A stretch of 64,000 nucleotides of DNA from assembly GCF_005222485.1 (NCBI RefSeq), contig NZ_CP029078.1:8743501-8807500 (forward strand). Reading direction: 5' to 3'. Below the pieces are notes generated by a model. It saw only the letters and a list, made by a program, of their open reading frames with translations. It was not told where the DNA came from and made no database searches. Below are positions 34,649 through 43,017 of the stretch, piece after piece. The translations under genes and the position numbers were made by a program. How positions within the stretch are numbered: position 1 is the first letter of the stretch; each line of letters begins with the position of its first letter. This DNA is from Streptomyces griseoviridis. GTDB taxonomy: Bacteria; Actinomycetota; Actinomycetes; Streptomycetales; Streptomycetaceae.

Positions 34649-36103
34649 TCAGGCGGGACCGAACCAGCGCTCCAGGGCCGCCGTCAGGTCCTTGCGGGGC
34701 GACGCCGTCCAGGCCACATGGCCGTCGGGGCGCACCAGCACGGCGGTGGTGTCCGCCAGCGGGCCGCTGTCGTGCGGGGTGGCGGTGACGACGTCGACCC
34801 GCTCCGCCCAGGGCGCCGCCGCCGCGCGCAGCGCGGCGTCGTCCGCCAGGTCGAGGAGCACGCCCCGCGCCGGGTGCAGCAGTTCGGTGGTGCTCGTCTT
34901 GGTGTCGCCGCCGACCAGCTCCAGATGCGGCAGCCGGCGGCCGAGCAGCGGGTGGTCGCCCTCGCCGACGTCGTAGCGGATCTCCAGGCCGCTCACCATC
35001 CGGGCCAGGTGCAGGGCGGCGTCCGGGTAGCCGGTCAGCTCGCGCAGGACGTCCCGCAGCGGCTGCATTTCCGAACCGCTCAGGAACAGCAGCCCCTGCG
35101 CCCGGGTGTTCATCATCAGCCGCTCGCCGACCGGGTGCCGCTCGTCGTGGTAGGTGTCGAGCAGCGCCTCGGGCGCGGTGCCGCGCACCACGGCCGCGAG
35201 TTTCCAGCCGAGGTTCACCGAGTCCTGGAGGCTGGTGTTCATCCCCTGGCCGCCGGCCGGGAGATGGATGTGCGCGGAGTCGCCCGCGAGCAGCACCCGG
35301 CCCCTGCGGTACTCGGTGGCCTGCCGGGTGGCGTCGCCGAAGGAGCTGATCCACACCGGTTCGCCGTGCGAGATGTCCTCGCCGGTCAGCCGCTGCCAGG
35401 CGGCCGCCACGTCCGCGTAGGGGACCGGCGCGGTGCGCTTCTTCGGCGGGGTGCCGCCCTCGCACACGATCAGGCGGGTGATGCCGCCGTCGAGGTGCCC
35501 GACCATCACCATGCCGCCGGGCAGCGTCTCGCCGATCATGCGCTGGCGCAGGTCGAGGCCGCGCACGTCCGCGAGGTACATCTCCAGCGTGGCGGCGGTG
35601 CCGGGGAAGTCGAAGCCGGCCGCCTTGCGGACGGTGCTGCGCCCGCCGTCGCAGCCCACCAGGTAGGCGGCGCGCAGCCGTTCGGTGCCCGCGGGCCCCT
35701 TGACCTCCACCTCGATGTGGTCGGCGCCCTCGGTCAGCGAGAGCACCTCGTGCCCGCGCCTGATGTCCGCGCCCAGCTCGGCCGCCCACTCCTCCAGGAC
35801 GCCCTCGGTGCGCGACTGGGGGATCGTCTTGTTGGGCAGATGCGCCCCGTCGAGGACCGACAGGTCCAGCGGGACGCCGCCGAAGTGGCCCTGCGCGCTG
35901 GTCTCCAGGTCGCCGAAGCGGGGCAGCAGCCCGCGCTGGTCGAACACTTCCATGGTGCGGGTGGTGAAGCCCAGACCGCGCGACTCCCCGGTGGACTCGG
36001 GAAGTCGCTCCAGTACCGTCACCTCGACGCCCGCCAGGCGTAACTCGCCGGCCAGCATGAGTCCTGCGGGACCGGCTCCCACAACTATCACCGCGGTGTC
36101 CAT
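34649..36103 (-). CDS. FAD-dependent monooxygenase, E type (UrdE/LanE/PgaE-like)
   Basis: 484-residue aromatic hydroxylase: GAGPAGLMLAGEL FAD motif at residues 8-20, GCDGGRSTVR, and LLAGDSAHIHLPAGGQGMN. First gene of the minus-strand array, in the position of urdE/lanE; its relatives hydroxylate C12 of the angucyclinone using NADPH and O2. It shares long stretches of similarity with the M-type oxygenase at 27996. ATG at 36103 has GAGGAGG. The promoter of the whole core must lie in the 36.1-36.9 kb gap. Confidence 0.93.
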   Translation of the reverse strand: MDTAVIVVGAGPAGLMLAGELRLAGVEVTVLERLPESTGESRGLGFTTRTMEVFDQRGLLPRFGDLETSAQGHFGGVPLDLSVLDGAHLPNKTIPQSRTEGVLEEWAAELGADIRRGHEVLSLTEGADHIEVEVKGPAGTERLRAAYLVGCDGGRSTVRKAAGFDFPGTAATLEMYLADVRGLDLRQRMIGETLPGGMVMVGHLDGGITRLIVCEGGTPPKKRTAPVPYADVAAAWQRLTGEDISHGEPVWISSFGDATRQATEYRRGRVLLAGDSAHIHLPAGGQGMNTSLQDSVNLGWKLAAVVRGTAPEALLDTYHDERHPVGERLMMNTRAQGLLFLSGSEMQPLRDVLRELTGYPDAALHLARMVSGLEIRYDVGEGDHPLLGRRLPHLELVGGDTKTSTTELLHPARGVLLDLADDAALRAAAAPWAERVDVVTATPHDSGPLADTTAVLVRPDGHVAWTASPRKDLTAALERWFGPA

Positions 36104-36908
36104 GAAACCCTCCTCGACCGAACCGCTTGATGGTGCCTTCGGCATCGTTGAAACCGTGGATCACCCACTGTGTGAACCCGGGAGAGACCGGACCGGACAC
36201 ACTGATTCCGGGAACGGACCCGCGTCGGGAAAACGGGTGGGGAATTCCGGGCCGTTTCGAGGAACGCTGCGATGTGCAGGCCGTCGCGATAGGGCGATCG
36301 GTTGTCTTCCCCCGGCCACCGGCGAGAGTCCGCCAGGCGGTGTCCACAGCTTTGTTGGTGGATTGAGGGACGGTCAAGGACGTACCTCTAAGCCAGGGTG
36401 AAGTTTTCGCTAGGCGTTGCGGAGTTCCCGTTCCGCTCCGGTGTGCCCGGTCTGACCGCACCCCTCCCGCACGGGCGATTTGTCCGGACTTCTGGAGTCG
36501 GTGCCGCACTGGTCAGGGCCGTGCGGCCGGCGGCGCGCCGTGCGGGGGAGCGGTCGGGGCATCCCCCAGACCCTGGACGGTGATTCGCCTGATCCGGTTC
36601 AGTCTGCGCCGGGAATTTTACCTTTCGGCTTCCTTGGAATTATCTATTGAATCGGGTTCAAGGATGTCGCGCCGCGTTGACAAGAGGGAATCGCCTTGCC
36701 TGTCGTGTTCGCCCCGGTGTCGAGCGGGCCGTTTCCGGCGGATGACGTCCGGGTGAGGAGCGTGTGCCCGGCTTTGGACCTGTCCGAGGAGCCGAACTGG
36801 CATACGTTACGGCCATGTAAAAATTTCTGTGCAACTCGGCATCGCTGAGCTAGGGTTGACCGAGGTTGCCGAATTCGCGCAGTGACGCAACGCCTTATGA
36901 GGGGGAGT
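36104..36908. promoter_or_regulatory. Divergent intergenic region between PKS core and regulatory cassette
   Basis: 805 bp with no convincing gene; a 61-codon plus-strand frame at 36398 lacks coding character. The part from about 36600 to 36880 is noticeably less GC-rich than anything nearby. It must contain the promoter of the PKS core (minus) and of the metalloprotease gene (plus). ATTCCGGG occurs twice (36205-36212 and 36244-36251). TTGACC at 36857-36862 is a -35 candidate for the plus-strand gene, but no clean -10 follows. Confidence 0.5.
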
Positions 36909-37421
36909 ATGAGGAAGCGTAGGTTGCGGCGGCGATGTCGCACCCTCTTACGGGACCTCGAAGTCGGATATCCACTCGACGTCCAGGACCTGTGCAGACG
37001 TCTGAGTATCCGCCGGGGCCGGGAAATCAGGCTGATCCCGTATCCGCTGGAGTCACCGGGGCCATTGGGCGTCTGTGTCGCCACCGACACCGCCGACGTG
37101 ATTTTCTATCAGCAGGACACCACGCGTCCGCACCAGGACCACATCATCCTCCACGAAGTGGGCCACATTCTGTTCGAGCATCTCGCCGTGCCCGCGGCGG
37201 ACCTCGTCAGCCACGAACTCGGCCCCGCAGGCGGGCGCGTGCGCATGCGCACCGTCTACGACTCGGAGGAGGAGCTCGAGGCCGAACTGATCGCCACGAT
37301 CATCCTCGAACGGTCCGCCGTGCGCGGCGTCTGCGCCCCGGCCGAGAGCACCTCCTTCGCCGAGGACCCCGTGATCGAGCGCATGGGGCAGGCCCTCAAG
37401 AACCGAGCCTCCTGGCTGTGA
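36909..37421 (+). CDS. ImmA/IrrE-type zinc metalloprotease
   Basis: 170-residue protein with a zinc-protease helix: His82-Glu83-x2-His86 in LHEVGHILFEH, and an acidic EEELEAE segment later that may give the third ligand. Short Arg-rich N-terminus. ImmA-type proteases cleave or inactivate XRE repressors; IrrE-type proteins activate stress genes. ATG at 36909 chosen for GAGGGGGAG; GTG at 36882 is the longest option. Followed by an MAB_1171c-type membrane protein and an XRE-like gene, a grouping I recognise from other Streptomyces loci. Role as activator of cluster genes is inference. Confidence 0.8.
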   Translation: MRKRRLRRRCRTLLRDLEVGYPLDVQDLCRRLSIRRGREIRLIPYPLESPGPLGVCVATDTADVIFYQQDTTRPHQDHIILHEVGHILFEHLAVPAADLVSHELGPAGGRVRMRTVYDSEEELEAELIATIILERSAVRGVCAPAESTSFAEDPVIERMGQALKNRASWL

Positions 37422-37510
37422 TCCACCTGGCGTGCGCCGGGCGGCGGATCCCCCCGACCGGCGGTACGCCCCACGTCCGCGGTGTCCGTCCTCCCGGTTC
37501 GGGGTGAGCA

Positions 37511-38752
37511 GTGCACATCCAGATCTTCATCTGCACCTACATCGACCTGCTGGTGTGCCTGTGCGCGGCGAGCCGGATCGTCCACGTCCGGCGGGCCCCC
37601 GACGACCAGCCGCTCAAGGCCATCACCCGGTGCACCGTCTGCATCGCGCTCGCCCTGGTGCTCTTCCACCCCAGCGTCTACGCCTGGATGCTGACCGCGA
37701 CCCGAGGCGTCAACGTCCTGGTCGCCTGCGTGGACTGCATGGTCGCCGCCTTCTGGCTGCTGCGGTTCTTCCACCTGTCGGCCGCGGGCCCCGAGGAGGA
37801 CAGGTCGCAGACCCTGGCCGTCTCCTGCCTGCTGCTGTTCGCCGCCGCGGCCGCCGTGGTGTGGGGGGCCTCCCCGCAGCCGCTGCGCGCCACCCCCGCC
37901 GAGTGGCTGAACCGCAACGGCGGCAGCGCGGCCCTCTTCGTCCTGGTGGTGTCCAGCTACATCGGCGGCGTCGCCGCCATGGCGATGCGCTGGTCGCTGG
38001 TGTACTCGGTGGTCACCATCCGCAGGAACCTGCGCACCGCGCTGCGCGTCCTGTCCGTCGCGCTCGTCGCCGAACTGTGCGCCTGCGTCCTCAAGGCCTG
38101 CGCGGTCCTGACCCCCCTCGCCTTCGCCGTCGACCCGGAGGTGCTGGGCGTGATGAACCGGGTCTGGTACGTGACCACCCTGTTCGGGGTGTGGATGCTG
38201 GTCGCCGGAGTCACCCACCCGGTCACCGTCGCACTCGTCGGCCGCCTCTCGGCGGTGTTCGCACGCCGGGCCGTCTTCCACGAACTAGGACCGCTCTGGC
38301 GGGCGTTGCACGACGCCTTCCCCGAACTCGCCCTGCCGCGCACCTCCGAGGGCTGGTGGACGCGCGGCTCCTGGGTCAGGCAGTGGCGGGCCCGCGCCTA
38401 CTACCGGCGGGTGATCGAGATACGGGACGGCCTGGTACGCCTCACGCCCTACTACGCCCTCGGCGTCGAGCACGACGCGCGGGCCGCGGGGGAGGCGGCG
38501 GGGCTGACCGGCCGGGACCTCGACCTGCACGCGGGCGCCGCCGTCGTCGCCGCCGCGCTGGGCCGCAGGGCGCACGGTCTGCCCGCCGACGAGCGGTGCG
38601 CCGTCCCGGACGGCGGGGGCCGCGACCTGGACTCCGACGCGCGCTGGCTGGTGAGTCTGTCCAGGGCGTTGACAACGTTTCAGGCTTCGGGCAGGGTCCC
38701 GTCCGACCCGGCAGACCCGCGCATTCCCGCCGTCGGGTCCGCACACGACTAG
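37511..38752 (+). CDS. MAB_1171c-type membrane protein
   Basis: 413-residue protein with about seven transmembrane helices in residues 1-245 and a cytoplasmic C-terminal half rich in Arg/Glu (RARAYYRRVIEIRDGLVRLT segment). The architecture fits the MAB_1171c/DUF6545 family, often labelled putative transporter but without transporter motifs. GTG at 37511. Lies 89 bp behind the metalloprotease gene and ahead of the XRE-like gene, so a membrane sensor controlling the protease is an attractive, untested idea. Confidence 0.75.
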   Translation: MHIQIFICTYIDLLVCLCAASRIVHVRRAPDDQPLKAITRCTVCIALALVLFHPSVYAWMLTATRGVNVLVACVDCMVAAFWLLRFFHLSAAGPEEDRSQTLAVSCLLLFAAAAAVVWGASPQPLRATPAEWLNRNGGSAALFVLVVSSYIGGVAAMAMRWSLVYSVVTIRRNLRTALRVLSVALVAELCACVLKACAVLTPLAFAVDPEVLGVMNRVWYVTTLFGVWMLVAGVTHPVTVALVGRLSAVFARRAVFHELGPLWRALHDAFPELALPRTSEGWWTRGSWVRQWRARAYYRRVIEIRDGLVRLTPYYALGVEHDARAAGEAAGLTGRDLDLHAGAAVVAAALGRRAHGLPADERCAVPDGGGRDLDSDARWLVSLSRALTTFQASGRVPSDPADPRIPAVGSAHD

Positions 38753-39059
38753 ACAGCAGCCGCCAAGGCCCCGCGCGCGGCCCCGGCAGGCCCGGCGCCC
38801 CTCTTCGCGGAGGCGGCGCGGGGCCGTGCCGCTGCCGCGCCGGACGGCCTCCCCGCGGGTCCCGTCCCGCGCCCGCGCCCCCCGCGCCGCGCCCGGCCCG
38901 CCCCGCGCACCGGGGTGGCCGCGCGAGGCCTTCCGCGGGCCGGGCGGTGGCCGGGACACGGTGTCTGCTCAGGGGCTTCTCCTGTAAAGTCGGAGCGCCA
39001 ATTCACTTCGACGAGGCGCGGAAGGGCGGCATCCGGTGGTGGGTGAGGAGAGCGGGTCC
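38753..39059. other. GC-rich spacer with promoter-like end
   Basis: 307 bp between the membrane protein and XRE-like genes. The first 200 bp are extremely GC-rich with many CGCG repeats and no gene. Near its end, TAAAGT (in CCTGTAAAGTCGG, about 38986) is a -10 candidate for the XRE-like gene; the same TAAAGT string forms part of the palindrome at 39678. Confidence 0.45.
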
Positions 39060-39524
39060 ATGAACTGGCATCGCCCCGCCGGTGACTTCACCGAGGGCCT
39101 GAACGGTCTCTTCGCGTCCGTGACGTTCCAGGACGACAACGGCCGTACCCAGTCGTACTCCACGCCGTACGTGGCCCGGAAGATCACCGAGGACCCCTCC
39201 CACGACACGACGGTCTCCCGCGTCTATCTCGCGGCGCTGCGCTCCGGGCGCAACACCAACCCGACCATCGCCGTCGTCAAGGCCATCGCCAAGTTCTTCG
39301 ACGAGCGCCGCGCCCCGGAGATGCCGCCCATCACGGCCGCCTATCTGCTCGGCGTCGAAGAGGTCGAGGAACACGAGGAGTTGGAGCGCAAGCTCACCGA
39401 CCGCCAGGTGCGCACCATCGCGATGCGGGCCGGTGAGATGACTCCCGCGATGCGCCGTCAGCTGCTGCGGATGCTGGACGCGCTCGACGAACAGGCCGTC
39501 CCCGCCCCGACGGACCGCGGCTGA
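39060..39524 (+). CDS. XRE-like DNA-binding regulator
   Basis: 154-residue protein with a helix-turn-helix-like segment (TVSRVYLAALRSGRNTNPTI, about 53-72) and a C-terminal amphipathic region that could dimerise. ATG at 39060 is preferred because GAGGAGAG precedes it; in-frame GTGs lie 15-24 bp upstream. Its stop is 153 bp before a perfect palindrome covering the enoyl reductase -10 box, which makes that site a candidate operator. With the ImmA-like protease upstream this resembles the ImmR/ImmA repressor-protease logic. Confidence 0.75.
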   Translation: MNWHRPAGDFTEGLNGLFASVTFQDDNGRTQSYSTPYVARKITEDPSHDTTVSRVYLAALRSGRNTNPTIAVVKAIAKFFDERRAPEMPPITAAYLLGVEEVEEHEELERKLTDRQVRTIAMRAGEMTPAMRRQLLRMLDALDEQAVPAPTDRG

Positions 39525-39677
39525 CCGCTGCCTGACCGGCGGCCGCGGCGAGGCATCGTCCCCGTCTACTCCCTTGTCCCTGGCGGGTGTTGCTCCCGCA
39601 GGCCCCGACGGCCGACCCGCGCGCGGCCGGTCCCCGCGTTCTCCGGTTCGGGAGCGCGGTGGGTGGCCCCCGCGACC

Positions 39678-39701
39678 ATGCGTAAAGTATAGTTTACGCA
39701 T
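39678..39701. promoter_or_regulatory. 24-bp perfect palindrome over the -10 box of the enoyl reductase gene
   Basis: Arms ATGCGTAAA and TTTACGCAT flank GTATAG. The hexamer TATAGT at 39688-39693 inside it is a near-consensus -10, so protein bound here would block RNA polymerase. It lies 119 bp before the enoyl reductase start codon in otherwise GC-rich DNA. Symmetry suits a dimeric repressor of XRE or TetR type. Confidence 0.75.
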
Positions 39702-39819
39702 CGGCGGGGCGGCGCGCGCCGTCCGCCTTCCTGAGCAGCAGCCTCACCCACCACCGGAGCACCACCTGAGCCGTCCCGCCCTGTCCGGACGGCGGATTGG
39801 GCATGGGTCACCGAGCACC

Positions 39820-40599
39820 ATGAGTGGAATTCTCGCAGGCAAACGCATCCTGGTCACCGGCGTCCTCACCGACTTCTCCATCGCCTTCCACGTGGCGCGA
39901 CTCGCCCAGGAGGAGGGCGCCGAGGTCGTCCTGACCGGCTTCGGCCGGCTCGCCGCCGTGGAACGGGCCGCCCGCAGGCTGCCCAAGCCGGTCCCCCTGA
40001 TCGAACTCGACGTGCAGAACCAGCAGCACCTGGACGACCTCGCCGCCCGGGTCGGCGAACACCTCGGCGACGGCGTCGGACTCGACGGCGTCGTCCACTC
40101 CATCGGCTTCAGCCCGCAGGACGCCCTCGGCGGCAACTTCCTGAACACCCCCTGGACCTCGGTCGCCACCGCCGTCGAGATCTCCGCCTACTCCCTCAAG
40201 TCCCTCACCACGGCCCTGCTCCCGCTCCTGGACAAGCGCGGCGGCTCCGTCGTCGGCATGAGCCTCGACTCCCAGGTCACCTGGCCGATGTACGACTGGA
40301 TGGGGGTCGCCAAGGCCGCCCTCGAATCGACCTCCCGCTACCTCGCCCGCGAACTCGCCGACCGGGACATCCGCGTCAACCTGGTCTCCGCCGGGCCCGT
40401 CAAGACGGTCGCCGCCCGCTCCATCCCCGGCTTCGCCCACCTCGTCAAGGTGTGGGACGACCGCTCCCCGATGGAGTGGGACATCAGCGACCCCGAGCCC
40501 GCCGCGCGCGGTGTGGTCGCCCTGCTCTCCGACTGGTTCCCGAAGACCACCGGCGAGATCGTCCACGTCGACGGGGGACTGCACGCCGTCGGCGGATAG
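39820..40599 (+). CDS. fabI: InhA-type enoyl-ACP reductase
   Basis: 259-residue NADH-dependent enoyl reductase. It reads like mycobacterial InhA almost throughout: VLTDFSIAFHVARLAQEEGA, LDVQNQQHLDDLA, VHSIGF, the active-site Tyr-x6-Lys in MYDWMGVAKAALES and GPVKTVAARSI. The cofactor-side Ser of InhA's SIGF motif is kept. ATG at 39820 has only a weak ribosome site. In Streptomyces the housekeeping fabI normally follows fabG; this one stands alone behind a palindromic operator and ahead of a drug exporter, so it may be an extra copy used for self-protection or for reducing the second polyketide chain. Confidence 0.9.
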   Translation: MSGILAGKRILVTGVLTDFSIAFHVARLAQEEGAEVVLTGFGRLAAVERAARRLPKPVPLIELDVQNQQHLDDLAARVGEHLGDGVGLDGVVHSIGFSPQDALGGNFLNTPWTSVATAVEISAYSLKSLTTALLPLLDKRGGSVVGMSLDSQVTWPMYDWMGVAKAALESTSRYLARELADRDIRVNLVSAGPVKTVAARSIPGFAHLVKVWDDRSPMEWDISDPEPAARGVVALLSDWFPKTTGEIVHVDGGLHAVGG

Positions 40600-40657
40600 C
40601 GCCGCCGGCGACCGCACGCAGCACCGGGACCACCACCCCCGACCCCACAGGAGCGTC

Positions 40658-42085
40658 ATGCACCAGCGACCGGCAGCCCGTCGCGACACCGCGTTATGGA
40701 CGCTGATCATCGCCAGCGCGGCCGGCTTCATGGCCGCCCTCGACAACCTCGTCGTCACCACCGCCCTGCCCTCGATCCGCGAGGACCTCGGAGGCGGACT
40801 CGGCGACCTGGAGTGGACGGTGAGCGCCTACACCCTCACCTTCGCCGTGCTCCTGATGCTGGGCGCCGCCCTCGGCGACCGGTTCGGCCGCCGCCTGCTG
40901 TTCACCATCGGCCTCTGCGTCTTCACCGCCGCCTCCGCGGGCGCCGCCCTCGCGCCCGGCATGGAGGCCCTCATCGCCGCGCGGGCCGTCCAGGGACTGG
41001 GCGCCGCCATCATGATGCCGCTCACCCTCACCCTGCTCTCCGCCGCCGTCCCGCCCGAGCGGCGCGGTGTCGCCTTCGGTGTCTGGGGCGCGGTCAACGG
41101 CCTCGCGGTCGCCGCGGGCCCGCTCATCGGCGGCACCCTCACCGAACACCTCTCCTGGCAGTGGATCTTCTGGGTCAACGTCCCGCTGGGCGCCGTCCTC
41201 GTCCCGCTGGCGCTGCTGCGCCTCGACGAGAGCCGCGGCCCCTTCCCCCGGCTCGACCTGCCCGGCACCGCGCTCGTCAGCACCGGCCTGTTCGGCATCG
41301 TCTACGGACTGATCCGCGGCAACGGCGACGGCTGGACCAGCGCTCCCGTCCTCGGCGGGCTGATCGGCGGCACCCTGCTGATCGCCGCGTTCGTCGGCTA
41401 CGAGACGCGCGCGGTGAACCCGATGCTGCCGATGCGGCTGTTCCGCGGCCGGGCCTTCAGCGCCGTCAACGCCGCCAGCCTCCTCATGTTCGTCGGCATG
41501 TTCGGATCCATCTTCCTGCTCAGCCAGTTCCTCCAGGACGTCGGCGGCTACTCGCCGATGGAGGCGGGCGTGCGGATGCTGCCGTGGACCGCCATGCCGA
41601 TGATCGCCGCGCCCGTCGCCGGCGCCCTCTCCGACCGCTTCGGCGGCCAACCCGTCGTGGTCACCGGCCTGTTGTTCCAGGCCACCGGACTCGCACTGCT
41701 CGCCCTCGTGGTCTCGCCCGACCTGTCGTACCCCGAACTGATCCCGAGCCTGGTCGTCAGCGGCCTCGGCATGGGCTTCTTCTTCGCCCCGACGGCCGGC
41801 CTGGTGATGAGCAGCGTCCGCCCCGAGGAGCAGGGCATCGCCTCCGGCTCCAACAACGCGCTGCGCGAGGTCGGCGGCGCCCTCGGCGTCGCCACCATGT
41901 CCGCGGTCTTCTCCGCGCAGGGCGGCTACACCTCCGCCCGCGCGTTCGTCGACGGACTCACCCCCGCGCTGTGGACCGGCACCGCGGCCGTCCTGCTCGC
42001 CGCCGTGGCCGCCGCCCTGGTGCCCCGGCACACCGGACGCGTCCGCGACAAGGACGCCCCCCACCAGGACCCCGTCACGGCCTGA
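40658..42085 (+). CDS. MFS multidrug exporter (EmrB/QacA, DHA2 family)
   Basis: 475-residue transporter with 14 predicted helices. Helix 1 motif LDNLVVTTALPSI (motif D1), motif A GDRFGRRLLF and motif C AAGPLIGGTL are all clear. ATG at 40658 preceded by ACAGGAG, 58 bp after the enoyl reductase stop, so the two are probably co-transcribed under the palindrome. Second exporter of the region, distinct from the one at 25751. Confidence 0.93.
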   Translation: MHQRPAARRDTALWTLIIASAAGFMAALDNLVVTTALPSIREDLGGGLGDLEWTVSAYTLTFAVLLMLGAALGDRFGRRLLFTIGLCVFTAASAGAALAPGMEALIAARAVQGLGAAIMMPLTLTLLSAAVPPERRGVAFGVWGAVNGLAVAAGPLIGGTLTEHLSWQWIFWVNVPLGAVLVPLALLRLDESRGPFPRLDLPGTALVSTGLFGIVYGLIRGNGDGWTSAPVLGGLIGGTLLIAAFVGYETRAVNPMLPMRLFRGRAFSAVNAASLLMFVGMFGSIFLLSQFLQDVGGYSPMEAGVRMLPWTAMPMIAAPVAGALSDRFGGQPVVVTGLLFQATGLALLALVVSPDLSYPELIPSLVVSGLGMGFFFAPTAGLVMSSVRPEEQGIASGSNNALREVGGALGVATMSAVFSAQGGYTSARAFVDGLTPALWTGTAAVLLAAVAAALVPRHTGRVRDKDAPHQDPVTA

Positions 42086-42180
42086 CGGGCCCCCGTTCCC
42101 TCCCGCCCCTCACCTGTCGACGTCTCCCCGCGGCCCGGTGCACGGTTCGGCGGCACGTCGGGGAGGCGGGAGCGATATAA

Positions 42181-42212
42181 GGGAACCGGCCCACCCAGAC
42201 GTCCCGGTTCCC
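42181..42212 (+). terminator. Hairpin between exporter and YceI gene
   Basis: A perfect 9-bp stem (GGGAACCGG / CCGGTTCCC, 14-nt loop) followed by CTTTTCC lies 28 bp before the YceI start codon. It could end the enoyl reductase/exporter transcript or act as a leader structure. GATATAAGG just before it (42174) looks like a -10, so the hairpin may instead sit in the 5' leader of the YceI gene. Confidence 0.5.
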
Positions 42213-42239
42213 CTTTTCCGACAGCGCAGAGGAGTCACC

Positions 42240-42767
42240 ATGGCCGTTCACGGAAACGCCGTACAGTTCAGGCCCACAACAGGCACGTACACCATCGACC
42301 CCGCACAGTCGGCGGTCAGGTTCCGAATCCGCAATTTCTTCGGACTCGTCGTCGTCCGCGGCACGTTCGCCGTCGACCGCGGCGAAGTGGTGGTCGCCGA
42401 CCCGGTGGACGCCTCGACCGTCGACGCCTACATCTCGGCCGCCAGCATCGACACCGCCAACGCCAAGCGCGACAGCCATGTCCGCGAGGCCGCGTTCCTG
42501 GACGTCGCCACCCACCCCGAGATGCACTTCCGCGGCGAGCGCGTCGAGACCGGCGACGAGGCCCATCTGCTGCACGGGCGGCTGACCGTGCGCGGGATCG
42601 GCAAGCCGGCCGCGCTGACCCTCGACGGCCTCGCGGGCGACGACCGCAGACTGGTCTGCCACGCGGTCACCACCGTCGACCGGTACGCCTTCGGCGTCAC
42701 CAAGGGCAAGGGCTCCATGGGCCGCCACCTCACCCTGGAACTCGACGTGGTCGCCGAACGGAACTGA
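42240..42767 (+). CDS. YceI-family protein
   Basis: 175-residue lipocalin-like protein of the YceI family: TYTIDPAQSAVRFRIRNFFG at the start, AASIDTANAKRDSHVR and FLDVATHPEM in the middle. No signal peptide, so cytoplasmic. YceI proteins bind isoprenoids or other lipophilic molecules; in antibiotic clusters their role is unclear, possibly binding a hydrophobic intermediate. ATG at 42240 has GAGGAG. Confidence 0.9.
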   Translation: MAVHGNAVQFRPTTGTYTIDPAQSAVRFRIRNFFGLVVVRGTFAVDRGEVVVADPVDASTVDAYISAASIDTANAKRDSHVREAAFLDVATHPEMHFRGERVETGDEAHLLHGRLTVRGIGKPAALTLDGLAGDDRRLVCHAVTTVDRYAFGVTKGKGSMGRHLTLELDVVAERN

Positions 42768-43017
42768 CCGCGCCCGAAGGCCCACCGGAAACTTCGCGGA
42801 ATCTTAGAGAAAGATCCTTGCCCCTCGGATTCCCGGGCTGTGAAGCTGTATCCCGAATTCCCGGGAAATGGCACCGGCGGGAAATCGGCCGCCCCTCGCA
42901 CGATGTGCGCGGGCGAGCGCCGCATTTCGTCCGATCCGGATATCGGCCGGGAACCCGGGGGGTCCCCATGGGGCTCACCGCGAGAATCCAGCGAAGCCAA
43001 CGGAAAGGAAAAGGGTC
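42768..43017 (+). promoter_or_regulatory. Promoter region of the NmrA-like gene
   Basis: 250 bp of reduced GC content. It holds AATCTTAGAGAAAG at 42800-42813 (contained in an imperfect palindrome GGAATCTT/AAGATCC) and a direct repeat ATTCCCGGG at 42829-42837 and 42857-42865. The first element resembles one upstream of the ACP gene at 14683. No gene seen. Confidence 0.45.

Noticed and set aside
36398..36583. A 61-codon plus-strand frame in the divergent promoter region
   Set aside because: No ribosome site, no coding-type third-position GC bias and no recognisable sequence.
36104..39701. Mobile-element remnant (ImmA/ImmR genes are typical of integrative elements and prophages)
   Set aside because: No integrase, transposase, attachment-site repeats or phage genes were seen; base composition of the genes matches the neighbourhood.
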